Shown piece after piece: positions 8,345 to 18,342 of a stretch of DNA of 64,000 bases; position 1 is the stretch's first letter; each line of letters begins with the position of its first letter. Below the pieces are notes generated by a model that ran no database searches, was not told where the DNA came from, and was given only the letters and a program-made list of their open reading frames with translations. Source of the DNA: Hyphomicrobium sp. (lineage in GTDB: Bacteria > Pseudomonadota > Alphaproteobacteria > Rhizobiales > Hyphomicrobiaceae). Location of the stretch: positions 113,065 through 177,064 of the forward strand of contig NZ_JAIETU010000004.1 of NCBI RefSeq assembly GCF_019744875.1, in the 5' to 3' direction. Position numbers and translations under genes: made by a program.

Positions 8345-9514
8345 ATGAGATTGCGTCGAGCGGTTCTCGCGGGGCTCGCGGCGGCACTTGCGTTCGCGAA
8401 CATGACGATGGCGGGTCAGGCGAGCGCCCAGACGTCCGCCGCGCCGGCCGCAAAGGCGCCTGCCGCGGTGGCCAAGGCCACGCCCGACGACACGGCGCGC
8501 GTGCTCGGGGGGCTCGCCCCCTCGGCCGGTTCTCCGCTCGAGGCGTTCACCAAAGAGGCGTCGTGGCAGTCGCATTCGAAGTACTTCAACACGGCCTGGT
8601 CGCAGCTTTCCGTGCGCCAGCTCTCCAAGATCAAAGCCTGGTCGGCCAAGCACGTACCGAACCGCAAGCCGGTGCTGTTCTACATGTTCAGCGGGCCTGA
8701 CTTCCTCTACGCGGACGCGTTTTTTGATGGCGCTTCGACCTACGTGCTCTCGGGTCTCGAGCCGGTGGGGCAGGTGCCCGACCTGACGCTGCTGACACCG
8801 CGTGCCTTCGGCGGCGAACTCAGGGGCCTGCAGAACTCGCTCAATTCGGTGCTGAGCTACAGCTTCTTCATCACCAAGAAGATGAAGACGCAGCTGCGCG
8901 ACGGACAGCTCACCGGCACGCTGCCCATTCTCTACACGTTCCTGGCGCGCTCCGGCAAAACGATCAAGGAGACGACGCTCGTCTCGCTCAATACCGACGG
9001 CACTGTCACGCCGCTCAACGGCGAGCTTCCCAAGGGGGCGAGCCCGGGCGCCAAGATCCAGTTCTCGTCCGGATCGGGTCCCGACAAGACGCTCTACTAT
9101 TTCAACACCGACCTGTCGGACGGCGGGCTCAAGGCGAGCGGGTTTCTTGCGTTCTGCAAGGGCCTCGGCGAGGGCGACAGTTTTGTGAAGAGCGCATCCT
9201 ACCTGATGCATTCCGACAATTTCTCGATGGTGCGGTCGTTCATCGTCGAGAACAGCGGCACGCTGGTGCAGGACGACTCGGGTGTGCCGTTGCGCTTCCT
9301 GGAAGACTCCGCCTGGCGGCTGGAGCCGTATGGGCGCTATCTGCGGCCGCTCGGAATTTTTCCCAGGGCTTACCAGCCGAAAATGCAGGAGCTGTTCGCC
9401 AAGGGCCGGGCGACGCCGATCGATTTCGGGGTCGGCTACCGTTGGCGCCCCAACGAATCCAATCTGCTCGTGGCGGTCCGGACGTCGGCCGCGCGAGCAG
9501 AAGCAAAGCCTTAG
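8345..9514 (+). CDS. Exported protein of unknown function
   Basis: Predicted secreted or periplasmic protein of 389 aa. The ATG at 8345 is preferred because it gives a clean signal peptide (MRLRRAVLAGLAAALAFA ... AGQASA-QT) and has GAGG 11 bases upstream; an in-frame GTG at 8306 would overlap the permease stop. The mature part begins with an Ala/Pro-rich linker. It then has a soluble domain rich in aromatic residues (VLFYMFSGPDFLYADAFF, LTLLTPRAFGGELRGLQNSL). There are no membrane segments after the signal and no motif I can assign. It is probably cotranscribed with the amino acid permease, but no role follows from that. Confidence 0.7.
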   Translation: MRLRRAVLAGLAAALAFANMTMAGQASAQTSAAPAAKAPAAVAKATPDDTARVLGGLAPSAGSPLEAFTKEASWQSHSKYFNTAWSQLSVRQLSKIKAWSAKHVPNRKPVLFYMFSGPDFLYADAFFDGASTYVLSGLEPVGQVPDLTLLTPRAFGGELRGLQNSLNSVLSYSFFITKKMKTQLRDGQLTGTLPILYTFLARSGKTIKETTLVSLNTDGTVTPLNGELPKGASPGAKIQFSSGSGPDKTLYYFNTDLSDGGLKASGFLAFCKGLGEGDSFVKSASYLMHSDNFSMVRSFIVENSGTLVQDDSGVPLRFLEDSAWRLEPYGRYLRPLGIFPRAYQPKMQELFAKGRATPIDFGVGYRWRPNESNLLVAVRTSAARAEAKP

Positions 9515-9634
9515 CATGCGGCTGGTCGCTGGATGGATGAAAGGGTCCAGCGATTTTGCCTAGCTTCAGTCACGGTTGTGAGTTATCCGCGGTGATCTCC
9601 GGGGACGTTCTGTTTGCGGTGTGGGGAGGCTTGC

Positions 9635-11569
9635 GTGGCTACCGTCGTCAATGTGCATGGCACGTTTGTGCATTCGGCGGGCACAGCCGACGCCCTCAAC
9701 ATTAACCCGCAGGCGCCCGTTCAGTGGTGGCAGCAGGGCAGCACCTTCGAGCAGGAGGTGAAAAGCTACGTCGCGGGTGATGACGGTCCGGTCGACGTCG
9801 TGCCGTTCACGTGGCGCTCCCAGAACAGCGAGATCGACCGGCGCCAGGCGGGCTCGGCGTTGCTCGAAACGCTGCGCGGGCTCGACAAGAAGGGCGAGCC
9901 GTATGTCGTCGTCGGGCACAGCCACGGCGGGTCGGTGATTGCCTCGGCGCTCATCGAGAGCGTGTCGCGGCGCAAGCCGCTCGTGAACCTCCAGCGCTGG
10001 ATCACCATCGGAACGCCGTTCGTGGGGATGCGCAAGGAGCGCTTCCTGTTCTCGCGGCTGACGCTGACGCGCAAGGTGATCTTTGTCGCCTCGTTCATGC
10101 TGTTCATGATGTTTCTGTTCTATGTGCTGGGCGAGCTCTACACGCACGGCTTCCGCGCGCGGAACGAGCGCTATTACACGGCTCTGCTGTTTTCCGGCGT
10201 GATGATGACGCTGCCGATCCTGTTCTCCTACATCGTGTTCCGTTTCTTCGATGGGCGGGAGTTGAAGGGGTACAGCGCAGGAACTGTGCGAAGAGCGCGC
10301 GAGCACTACGCGGGCAAATGGCTGCCGCTCAGTCACAAGAACGACGAGGCCGTGCAGGGGCTGCGCATGCTGCCCAACATGAAGCTTCATTTTTTTGACG
10401 ATGGCTTTGCCGCCTCGACGATCACGAAAGCGTCCGTGATCGCGCTGCCGCTCGTCTATCTGTTGTTCGTGACCTCGCCGACGATTATGCTCGGCATCGC
10501 GGATTTCCTGCAGACCCGCATTTACGACGTGCAGGAGTTCGTCGAGGAAGACAGCGCGGCGACCCGGGCGCGCGAGGAGTTGCGGAACTTCTCGGGCCGT
10601 ATGCGCGAGTATCAGGAGCAGGCCGATCAACAGAGCGGTCTCAATCCGGTTGCAGCCGAGGAGGCCCGGCAACGGGCCGCCAATGCGCGGCGCGAGTTGC
10701 GCGAAAAGCGCCGTCAGCTTGAGCAGTCGTTCCCCGAGTTCACGAGCGTGGAGCGTGCGCAGCGCTTCAAGCGGCGGTTCCTGCAACGCAACGGCCAGCC
10801 GTGCGAGGGCGGGCGCCTGTGCGGTGGCGGCACCGACTACGTGCTCAACAGCAAGCTTTTGTTCCACGTCGTGACGGACGAGCTGTCGAGCGCGGTCGTC
10901 GATGACGAGATCGTGGGCGGACGGATGGGCGGGCTTCTTCGGCTCCTGATCCCCGTGGTGCTGGTGCCGTTCGTCTTTGCTGTGATCGCCCTCGTTATTC
11001 TCAAGATCATCGAATACGTGGCGCAGTTCGCGAGCCTGTTGCTTGCGCGGGCGTTGAATACGGTCACGCTGGCCGAGATGAAGCGGTCGACGTTCGGCAA
11101 CGACACGGAAGGCGAAATCGTCGTCGGAGCTGACTACGGGCCGTCGTGGCTCGAACCGGTGACGTGGGAGCTGCCGGCGGACGTTGCCGACAGGATTTCA
11201 GCGCACAGCAATTCGATGGCCTCGCAGTCGATCGCGAAATTCCGCGAGGCGATCAGTACGCTCTCCTATGCCGAGGGCGAGGATGCGCGGTCGCGACTGA
11301 TCTCCGACTACCTGACGTGGAACGAGCTTGTGCACACGTCCTATTTCGAGGTGCCGGAGTTCCGCAAGATGGTGGCGCTGGCGATCAGCCAGGCGCCCGG
11401 ATTCCGTCCCACCGAGCAGTTGCTCAACGATGTCGGATACCAGGCGACGGTGCAGTGGGTTGCCGTGCTCGGCCAGCCAATCGTGATCGGGCAAAATCCC
11501 AGCATCATGGTCGCTGAATTGGCGCCGCAGCAAGCGCAGCCACAGCCCCAGGTTTCGTATCAGGCGTGA
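9635..11569 (+). CDS. Membrane-embedded alpha/beta hydrolase (lipase-like)
   Basis: A 644-aa protein starting at GTG 9635, with GGGGAGG six bases upstream. The N-terminal 120 residues look like an alpha/beta hydrolase: an early strand with HG (VVNVHGTFVH) and a nucleophile elbow VVVGHSHGGSVIA (GxSxG). These are followed by ITIGTPFVGM, common in lipases of this type. Then come two membrane segments (KVIFVASFMLFMMFLFYVL; LLFSGVMMTLPILFSYIVF) and a third near ASVIALPLVYLLFV. A charged coiled-coil-like stretch rich in E, Q and R follows, then a fourth segment (LLIPVVLVPFVFAVIALVIL) and a soluble C-terminal domain. The catalytic His in the C-terminal half is not certain. Substrate unknown. Confidence 0.65.
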   Translation: MATVVNVHGTFVHSAGTADALNINPQAPVQWWQQGSTFEQEVKSYVAGDDGPVDVVPFTWRSQNSEIDRRQAGSALLETLRGLDKKGEPYVVVGHSHGGSVIASALIESVSRRKPLVNLQRWITIGTPFVGMRKERFLFSRLTLTRKVIFVASFMLFMMFLFYVLGELYTHGFRARNERYYTALLFSGVMMTLPILFSYIVFRFFDGRELKGYSAGTVRRAREHYAGKWLPLSHKNDEAVQGLRMLPNMKLHFFDDGFAASTITKASVIALPLVYLLFVTSPTIMLGIADFLQTRIYDVQEFVEEDSAATRAREELRNFSGRMREYQEQADQQSGLNPVAAEEARQRAANARRELREKRRQLEQSFPEFTSVERAQRFKRRFLQRNGQPCEGGRLCGGGTDYVLNSKLLFHVVTDELSSAVVDDEIVGGRMGGLLRLLIPVVLVPFVFAVIALVILKIIEYVAQFASLLLARALNTVTLAEMKRSTFGNDTEGEIVVGADYGPSWLEPVTWELPADVADRISAHSNSMASQSIAKFREAISTLSYAEGEDARSRLISDYLTWNELVHTSYFEVPEFRKMVALAISQAPGFRPTEQLLNDVGYQATVQWVAVLGQPIVIGQNPSIMVAELAPQQAQPQPQVSYQA

Positions 11570-11584
11570 TCGTGGGCCGGTCGC

Positions 11585-13222
11585 CTACGTCTTGATTTCC
11601 AGGAACTCGACGTCCGGGTTACGCCCGGCGTTGTAATTGAGGTTGAAGATCGAGCCCGGCAGATAGACGTAGTCGCCGTCGAGGTCGGTCGCGATCGACG
11701 AGCGGTTGCTTTCGATGAATTTCTTGAGGGCCGCGGGGTCCTTGGAGCGGATCCAGCGCACCGCGTCGCACGGGGCGGGGTCGAAATCCGTCTTCAGGCC
11801 GTACTCGTGCTTCAACCGGTCGGCGAGCACGTCGAGCTGCAGCGCGCCGATGACGCCCACGACCGGCTGCGTGCCGTCGATGGGCGAGAATACCTGCACG
11901 ACGCCTTCCTCGGCCATCTCGCGGATCGCATCCTTGAGCTTCTTGGCCTTGATCGCGTCCTCGAGCCGGATGCGGCGCAGGATCTCGGGCGCAAAGCTCG
12001 GAATGCCGAGGAACGTGATGTCCTCGCCTTCGGTCAAGGCGTCGCCGATGCGCAGCACGCCGCGGTTCGGAATGCCGACCACGTCGCCGGCGAAGGCTTC
12101 CTCGGCAATCGATCGGTCCTGGGCGAAGAAGAACTGCGGCGAGTTGATCGCCATGCTCTTGCCGGAACGCACGTGCTTCACCTTCATGCCGCGCGTGAGC
12201 TTGCCCGAGCAGACGCGCATGAAGGCGATGCGGTCGCGGTGATTGGGATCCATGTTCGCCTGGATCTTAAAGACGATGCCGGTCATGGCGGGCTCGGTTG
12301 CCTCGATCTCGCGCGTGGAGGCGCGCTGAGACAGCGGGGGCGGCGCGTAGGTCTTGAGCGCGTCGAGCACGTCGCGCACGCCGAAGTTCTTCAAGGCCGA
12401 GCCGAAGAAGACAGGCGACAGCGCGCCGTGGCGGAATTTTTCGAGATCGAAGCGGCCGCACGCGGCGTCGACGAGATCGATTTCCTCGCGCCAGCGCGCG
12501 TAGGCGTCTGGCTCCAACAACTCGTGGAGCAGCGGATCGTCCGGGCCGGTGATCGGCTGGCCGTCGGGGTTCTCGTCGAGGCGGCGGATGCGCGGCTGAT
12601 AGAGATCGTAGGTGCCACGGAACTCACGGCCCTTGCCGACCGGCCAGACCATGGGAGCGGTGTCGAGCGCAAGCGTCTTCTCGATTTCGTCCAAGAGGTC
12701 GAGCGGCTCGCGCGCCTCGCGGTCGAGCTTGTTGATGAAGGTGACGATCGGGATGTCGCGCATGCGACAGATCTCGAACAGCTTCTGGGTGCGCGCTTCG
12801 ATGCCGCGTGCGGCGTCGATCACCATGATGGCGGAGTCGACCGCGGTCAGCGTGCGGTAGGTGTCGTCGGAGAAGTCTTCGTGGCCCGGCGTGTCGAGCA
12901 GGTTGAAGACGGCGCCGCCGTACTCGAACGTCATGACGGACGTGACGACGGAGATGCCGCGCGCCTTCTCGATGGCCATCCAGTCGGACCGCGTGGCGCG
13001 TCCGTCGCGCTTGGCCTTGACCTGTCCGGCGAGCTGGATCGCGCCGCCGAACAGCAGGAGCTTTTCGGTGAGGGTCGTTTTGCCGGCGTCGGGATGCGAG
13101 ATGATCGCGAACGTGCGTCGCCTGCCGATTTCCTCGGCGAGCTTGCCACTTGCTGCGGGCTTCGGTGCGGCGGCGGAGGCGCTGTCCTCCGGCGTTTCCG
13201 CCAGATCGTCGTTGCTCATCAT
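11585..13222 (-). CDS. prfC: Peptide chain release factor 3
   Basis: GTPase of 545 aa that recycles RF1/RF2 from the ribosome after termination. The G1 loop SHPDAGKT (residues 43-50) is followed by the RF3-typical KRDGRATRSDWMAIEKARGI switch region, DTPGHEDFSDDTYR (G3) and FINKLDRE (G4). C-terminal translation-factor domains end with VYLPGSIFNLN. The N-terminus has an acidic, alanine-rich extension of about 30 residues before the GTPase core. Two adjacent ATGs (13222 and 13219) could each serve as start. It is convergent with the membrane hydrolase gene with only 15 bases between the stops. Confidence 0.95.
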   Translation of the reverse strand: MMSNDDLAETPEDSASAAAPKPAASGKLAEEIGRRRTFAIISHPDAGKTTLTEKLLLFGGAIQLAGQVKAKRDGRATRSDWMAIEKARGISVVTSVMTFEYGGAVFNLLDTPGHEDFSDDTYRTLTAVDSAIMVIDAARGIEARTQKLFEICRMRDIPIVTFINKLDREAREPLDLLDEIEKTLALDTAPMVWPVGKGREFRGTYDLYQPRIRRLDENPDGQPITGPDDPLLHELLEPDAYARWREEIDLVDAACGRFDLEKFRHGALSPVFFGSALKNFGVRDVLDALKTYAPPPLSQRASTREIEATEPAMTGIVFKIQANMDPNHRDRIAFMRVCSGKLTRGMKVKHVRSGKSMAINSPQFFFAQDRSIAEEAFAGDVVGIPNRGVLRIGDALTEGEDITFLGIPSFAPEILRRIRLEDAIKAKKLKDAIREMAEEGVVQVFSPIDGTQPVVGVIGALQLDVLADRLKHEYGLKTDFDPAPCDAVRWIRSKDPAALKKFIESNRSSIATDLDGDYVYLPGSIFNLNYNAGRNPDVEFLEIKT

Positions 13223-13341
13223 CTTGTCCGGAACGTCGTTTTGCGGGCTCTATAGCACCGTTTGGGGAGAATGACAGGTCTCCTGTCCCGACGGCCAATG
13301 ACGGGGGTACCGGGCGGCGGGATGGCCTGATTTGTCGACGT

Positions 13342-13371
13342 GTCTGGATCCCGGCCTGCGCCGGGATGACG
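13342..13371. repeat. Short intergenic palindromic repeat (REP-like)
   Basis: Contains the perfect stem ATCCCGGC/GCCGGGAT (13348-13355 and 13360-13367) with loop CTGC, flanked by CTGG and GACG. Elements of this form (CTGGATCCCGGC...GGGATGACG) are dispersed between genes in many alphaproteobacteria. It lies between recQ and prfC and may also act as an RNA stem-loop at the end of the recQ transcript. Confidence 0.55.
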
Positions 13372-13482
13372 GTTAGTAGGCAGGCGGGTCGCTTCTATGA
13401 GCACAACGCCACACCGGCCCTGGTCCGCGCCAGGGCGCATTTCTCCACTAAGAGCGAGGCGGCGTGCGTGCCGGGAGCGGCG

Positions 13483-15678
13483 CTAGGCCAACTCGGCGAG
13501 GAGGCATTTCAGGATGCCGTACTCGAAGCGGCCGTCGAGGGCGGCGTGGGCGGGGCCCAGCTTTCCAGAGTCGAGCGTGCCCAGGCGCTCGAAGACGGCG
13601 TGGATTTCGTCGAGGTCGGACGGGTCGAGATCGAGCACGTCGTCGGCTGCGAGGACGCCCGCTTCGATGGCGTCGGCAAAGTGGGTGTAAACCGTCGAGA
13701 CGTCGAGGTTGCGGTCCGAGGCGATGTCTTCCGGCGTGACGCCATTGCGATGCAGCGCCAGGGTGCGATTGACGGTCGGGGAGAGGCGATTGTCGAAGCC
13801 GGTGTTGGCGCCGAAGCTCGCGATTTCCTCCAGGATGGCTTTGCCGTAACGCTTGATCTTGCTCGCGCCGAGCCCCGTGATCCCGTGCAGGCCCTCTTCG
13901 TCCGCCGGGCGGCTGGTGGCAAGCTCCACCAGCGTCTTGTCGTGGCAGATGACGTAGGGCGGCAGCTTCGCGGCGGTCGCGAGGCGGAGGCGCAAGGCGC
14001 GCAGCGCGTCGTAGAGCGGGCGGTCGGAGGCGGCGACCTTTTCGGCGGAGGCGGCGGCGCTCTTCGAGGATTTGGCTTTTTTCTCGCGGGCGGGCGCCAG
14101 GCGCTGCAGGAACTTCTCTTCGCCGCGCAGGACGGGGCGTGCCTTTTCGGTGAGCTGCACGGTGCCGTGGCCTTCGTCGTCGGAGGCGAGATAGCCGAGG
14201 GCGGTGAGCTGGCGGAACAGGCTGCGCCAGACGGTAGCGTCCGTGTCCTTGCCGATGCCCCAGACCGATAATCGATCGTGGCCGTTGCGGCAGGCGCGCT
14301 CATTCTCTTTGCCCTGCAGCACGTCGATGAGATAGCCGACGCCGAAGCGCTGGCCGGTGCGGTAGGCGGCCGAGAGGGCCATCTGGGCGGGAACGCTGCC
14401 GTCGACGGTTTGCGGTGGGTTGAGGCAGTTGTCGCAGTTGCCGCACGGGGGCGAGCCGGTTTCGCCGAAGTAGGCGAGCAACTGCTGACGCCGGCAGGTG
14501 GCCGCTTCGCAGAGGCCCACCAGCGCATCGAGTTTCTGGCGCTGGGCGCGCTTGAACAGCTCCGAGCCTTCGCTCTGGGCGATCCATTGCGTCTGCTGGA
14601 TGATGTCTTGCATGCCGTAGGCGAGCCAGGCGTTGGCCGGTTCGCCATCGCGGCCGGCGCGGCCGGTCTCCTGGTAGTAGGCTTCCATGGAGCGCGGCAG
14701 GTTGAGGTGGGCGACGAAGCGGACGTCCGGCTTGTCGATGCCCATGCCGAAGGCGACCGTGGCCACCATGATGATGTTGTCTTCCTTCAGGAAGCGCTCC
14801 TGGGCGGCGCGGCGAACTTCGGGATCGAGCCCGGCATGGTAGGCGAGGGCGTTGCGTCCCTTGCGCACGAGCCAGGCGGCCGTTTCGTCGACGGATTTGC
14901 GCGAGAGGCAGTAGACGACGCCGGCGTCGCTCGGGTGCTCGGCGGCGAGGAAGCTCCAGAGCCGCTCGCGGGCGCTCATCGAGCCCATCTCGGCAATGGT
15001 GTAGCGGATGTTGGGGCGATCGAAGCTGGCGACGCGGCGGAGCGCGTTTTCGAGGCAGAGCTCAGTCGCGATCTCCTCGCGCGTGCGCTGGTCGGCGGTG
15101 GCCGTCAGTGCGATGCGCGGCGTGCTCGGGAAGCGGCTGGCGAGCACCTTGAGCTGGCGGTACTCGGGGCGGAAGTCGTGGCCCCATTGCGAAACGCAGT
15201 GGGCTTCATCGATAGCAAAGAGCGCGATCTCGGCGCGCTCGAGCAGGCGCAGCGTGCGATCCTGCACCAGGCGTTCCGGGGCGACATAGAGAAGATCGAG
15301 CGAACCGGCGACGAGTTGGCGCTCGATAGCATCCTGGGTGTTGCGGTCCTGCGAGGAGTTGAGGAAGGCGGCCCTGACGCCTGCTTCCTTCAGTGCATCG
15401 ACCTGATCCTGCATGAGCGCGATGAGCGGCGAGACGACGATTCCCGTGCCGCGGCGCACGAGGGACGGGATCTGGTAGCAGAGCGACTTGCCGCCGCCCG
15501 TGGGCATGAGGGCGAGCACGTCGCCGCCGCCAATCAGGGCTTCGATGATCTCGGCCTGATGAGGGCGAAAGCTCGTGTAGCCGAACACCTCCTCGAGCAC
15601 GTTGCGCGCCTCGGCGAGGCTCGGGGCGGCAGCCAGGGGAGCGAGGGAGGCGGTCTTGCGCAGCGCGGCAGGCGGCAT
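13483..15678 (-). CDS. recQ: ATP-dependent DNA helicase RecQ
   Basis: A 3'-5' helicase of 731 aa for recombination and fork repair. The ATG at 15678 is preferred because family similarity begins shortly after it; the longer open frame to 15801 looks non-coding. Walker A is [13 protein letters not shown] at about residue 60, motif II is [20 protein letters not shown], and motif VI is [18 protein letters not shown]. The RQC zinc site is visible ([15 protein letters not shown] ... CGNCDNC), followed by a winged helix and an HRDC domain ([14 protein letters not shown]...). A C-terminal region of about 100 residues contains an HTH-like stretch ([20 protein letters not shown]), also seen in longer RecQ forms. 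Confidence 0.95.
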   Translation of the reverse strand: MPPAALRKTASLAPLAAAPSLAEARNVLEEVFGYTSFRPHQAEIIEALIGGGDVLALMPTGGGKSLCYQIPSLVRRGTGIVVSPLIALMQDQVDALKEAGVRAAFLNSSQDRNTQDAIERQLVAGSLDLLYVAPERLVQDRTLRLLERAEIALFAIDEAHCVSQWGHDFRPEYRQLKVLASRFPSTPRIALTATADQRTREEIATELCLENALRRVASFDRPNIRYTIAEMGSMSARERLWSFLAAEHPSDAGVVYCLSRKSVDETAAWLVRKGRNALAYHAGLDPEVRRAAQERFLKEDNIIMVATVAFGMGIDKPDVRFVAHLNLPRSMEAYYQETGRAGRDGEPANAWLAYGMQDIIQQTQWIAQSEGSELFKRAQRQKLDALVGLCEAATCRRQQLLAYFGETGSPPCGNCDNCLNPPQTVDGSVPAQMALSAAYRTGQRFGVGYLIDVLQGKENERACRNGHDRLSVWGIGKDTDATVWRSLFRQLTALGYLASDDEGHGTVQLTEKARPVLRGEEKFLQRLAPAREKKAKSSKSAAASAEKVAASDRPLYDALRALRLRLATAAKLPPYVICHDKTLVELATSRPADEEGLHGITGLGASKIKRYGKAILEEIASFGANTGFDNRLSPTVNRTLALHRNGVTPEDIASDRNLDVSTVYTHFADAIEAGVLAADDVLDLDPSDLDEIHAVFERLGTLDSGKLGPAHAALDGRFEYGILKCLLAELA

Positions 15679-16308
15679 GCTGGGGTCCCATGGCGTGGAT
15701 TGGGCGTGGATCGAGCTGTGTGTCGGGCGCGGCAGGAAAGCGTCGCGCGCCGTAAAGTTGTAGCGCGATTCTGAAAGGTCCCTCCGGCCAGCCCGGTCCA
15801 CTATCCCAAGTATTCGGCGGCTGGCAGTCTTCTGTGCTGGCGTCGACGGGCCAGACGCTCGTCATGCGGGACCAGCTATTTGAGGCGCGGGGGCAGATCG
15901 CCTAAAATGCGGATCGCGCCAGGGGTCCATTTCACCCCCGCCCTCCTTGACGCCATTCGTCGGGAGGGGGGCGGCCCGAATAGACCGAATACGGCTGTTG
16001 GGCTCCTGGCTGCGCTTCCCCCGCCCGCCCTCTCCAGGCATTTCAGTTGCGCCTCAGCAACATGAGCCCACGAAGCGGTTTTGAGCATATCGTCCGAGGG
16101 CGAATTGAACTTCGAAACCTGTCTCGGCCAGTCTACATTTGCCCCGGGTTGGATCGACGGACAGGTTGCCGTTACGCAACATCCCCTGAATAAACGCAGT
16201 GGACACATCATCTGACGGCGCGACGCGGTTTTCACGTTGGAGAATCGCAGTAAGTGAGTCGAACGGGATTTTTGAGTCTGGCGCACATCGGTGCATGGGG
16301 ACGGGCAT
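15679..16308. other. 630-bp intergenic region, no confident gene
   Basis: Lies between the divergent recQ (-) and barrel gene (+) and should hold both promoters. Frames open on both strands, but none has a ribosome site plus plausible protein composition. A GC-rich stretch at 15940-16050 (GGGAGGGGGGCGG, CCCCCGCCCGCCC) could form secondary structure. I see no RNA gene or mobile element. Confidence 0.5.
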
Positions 16309-17348
16309 ATGGATCGGGGCATTTTCGGTAAGGTCTTTGGTGGCGGTATCGCCGCGGTTCTGTTCACGGCGCTGACGCCGGGAGCAGCGCAGGCACAGCT
16401 CGGGCCTTGCTACAATTACGAAGTTTCGCCAGGCATTTTCATCGATTACCCGGAGTGCGGCGACACCGCGAACGTCGCCACCCAGCTCGGTAACTCGCTG
16501 AACGGTATCGGCGATGCCATGGTCAACCAGCAGCTCAACGTCGGATCGTTCGCGGCCTTCGCCGCGCCAACCGGCCGCGTGCGCCACACCAATCACGATG
16601 GCCTGAAGGTCAAGGGCGGCGGCACCACGCAGGACTTCGAGACGGACGAAGGATCGGTGTTCGGAAACGTCAGCTACGATCTGCCGGGCACGTATTCGGC
16701 GGCAAGGTCCGCATCAGCGGCCTGCTCGGCTACAACGGCCTGACGCAGGACGACGAGGCCAAGACGTTCAAGAACGATATCGACGCCTTGATCTACGGCG
16801 GCAGCTATCTCTGGTCGAAGGGCAACTTCTACAGCATGTCGCTGATCATCGGCCTCTCGGGTGAAGCCGAGGGCAAGAACGCCGGCGGGAAGTACAACTA
16901 CGACGTCGACGGCTACTACACGAACAGCGTGATCGGCTACACGTTCGACATGGCAGGCGGCTGGAAGTTCGACACGCGCGTCAACCTCGGCTCGTACGAC
17001 GTCGACGGCGACAGCTTCACGATCCCCGGCACAGCGACGGCCATCAACGGACACGCCGAAGGCTGGAACGCCGGCATCAAGGGCACGATCTTCACCATCA
17101 TGGAGATGGGCGGCGGCGTTGCTCGTCCCTACCTCGCGGCCGGTTACAAGAACGTCTTCTCCGAGGATATCGAAGTGCGCGGCGACTTCACCGCCGACTT
17201 CGATCAGGACAACAACTTCGGTCTGGTTGAGGCTGGCTACGACTATGTCCAGGGTCCCTGGACATACGGCGCAGCCGTCTACACGGAATTCTCCGGCGAC
17301 CAGAACACCGTTGGCGGGCGGTTGGGCGTTTCGCTCAAGCTGCAGTAG
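16309..17348 (+). pseudogene. Outer-membrane beta-barrel protein gene with a frameshift
   Basis: Two frames together encode one barrel-like protein of about 346 aa. The first starts at ATG 16309 with a signal peptide ending in GAAQA-QL and runs to 16743. After ...NVSYDLPGTY it changes to a poor-quality tail (SAARSASAACSATTA). From about 16695 the next frame supplies the expected continuation, FGGKVRISGLLGYNGL, and runs through alternating barrel strands to 17348. Adding one T in the short T-run near 16693-16697 would restore the frame. The ends resemble the alpha-proteobacterial autotransporter-barrel type. It is either a real inactivating or phase-variable deletion or a sequencing error. A strong terminator follows. 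Confidence 0.75.
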
Positions 17349-17369
17349 ACGCCACGACAGCGCGATTGG

Positions 17370-17403
17370 AGACGGGTACGTTCTACGTGCCCGTCTTTTT
17401 TTT
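17370..17403 (+). terminator. Intrinsic terminator after the barrel gene
   Basis: A 12-bp stem AGACGGGTACGT / ACGTGCCCGTCT with loop TCT and one G-U pair is followed by a run of eight T (17396-17403). It is one of the clearest terminators in the window. Confidence 0.9.
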
Positions 17404-17628
17404 GTTCACATCGGCACCCGCATCCGGGGCCGTGTCCAAGAATTGTCTGAGTGATTTTGAAAGGTTGTCACGCGGGGAACAGCGTCACCTATCCGCTTGT
17501 GGTGCCTTAGGAAACAACGAGCGGCGGCTTTAACCAATTTGCCGCTCAAGGGATTTGTCGAGCAGTATCAGTACTGGCCAGGGTTTGAGCTCTGGGATAT
17601 GCTGATGACTGAGTTATTGGAGGTTCCG

Positions 17629-18306
17629 ATGTCGACATTTGTTTTCTGGTCGCGAGCCTTGACTTGCGGCGCTGTGGCGGCCCTCTCCGTATCCGTGGCG
17701 GCGTTTTCCAGCCGCGACGCGGCGAGCGCGGATGCGACGCCGTCGGTTCAGCAGATCATCGAAGCGCTCAAGCCGCGCAAGACGCGCGGGCTTTCGGTCA
17801 AGCCGAGCAAGGCCGAGATCGAAAAGGCGCAGGTGATCGACGATCTCAAGACGAAGGCGGCCTCGCGCGGATTGTCGGTGCCGGAGCGCCAGCAGCTCGC
17901 CGAGGCGGTGAGCGACAAGCCCTCGCTCGATTTCGTCATCTATTTCGATTTCAACTCGGCCAACATCTCGAGCAAGTCGAAGGCGTCGCTCGACGCGCTG
18001 GGCACGGCGCTCAAGGACGACTCGCTCAAGGACGCCTCGATCATGGTCGCCGGGCATACGGACGCGAAGGGCCGCAACGAGTACAATCTCTCGCTGTCCG
18101 AAAAGCGGGCGGACGCGGTGCGGAAGTATCTCGCCGAGAAGTTCGACGTGGCGGAGAGCAACGTGACGGTCGTCGGATATGGCGCCGAGCGTCTCAAGGA
18201 CAAGCAGGCGCCCTACGCGAGCGTCAATCGTCGCGTACAGATCATCAACATGACGGACAAGACGGCGTCCGTCAGCAAGCCCTTGAGCAGCGACCCGAAC
18301 CAGTGA
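17629..18306 (+). CDS. OmpA-family peptidoglycan-binding protein
   Basis: Envelope protein of 225 aa. The ATG at 17629 has TGGAGG five bases upstream and begins a hydrophobic signal or anchor (MSTFVFWSRALTCGAVAALS). After a charged helical linker comes a C-terminal OmpA/MotB domain (about residues 100-215): FVIYFDFNSANISSKSKASL, then MVAGHTDAKGRNEYNLSLSE, KRADAVRKYL and VGYGAERL. The Asp of GHTD and the Arg of the final NRRVQI are the usual diaminopimelate ligands. It has no N-terminal barrel. A caspase-like gene follows 36 bases downstream with its own good ribosome site, so the two form an operon. Confidence 0.88.
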   Translation: MSTFVFWSRALTCGAVAALSVSVAAFSSRDAASADATPSVQQIIEALKPRKTRGLSVKPSKAEIEKAQVIDDLKTKAASRGLSVPERQQLAEAVSDKPSLDFVIYFDFNSANISSKSKASLDALGTALKDDSLKDASIMVAGHTDAKGRNEYNLSLSEKRADAVRKYLAEKFDVAESNVTVVGYGAERLKDKQAPYASVNRRVQIINMTDKTASVSKPLSSDPNQ

Positions 18307-18342
18307 TCGCCGCCGCGAGCGGTTCATCCAAAGGAGAGTGAC

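Noticed and set aside
15876..16596. Short - strand frames in the recQ/barrel intergenic region
   Set aside because: No ribosome site and no recognised protein features; partly opposite the barrel gene.
17497..17628. Longer N-terminus for the OmpA-like protein
   Set aside because: ATG 17629 has a strong ribosome site and starts the signal peptide; the upstream codons do not.
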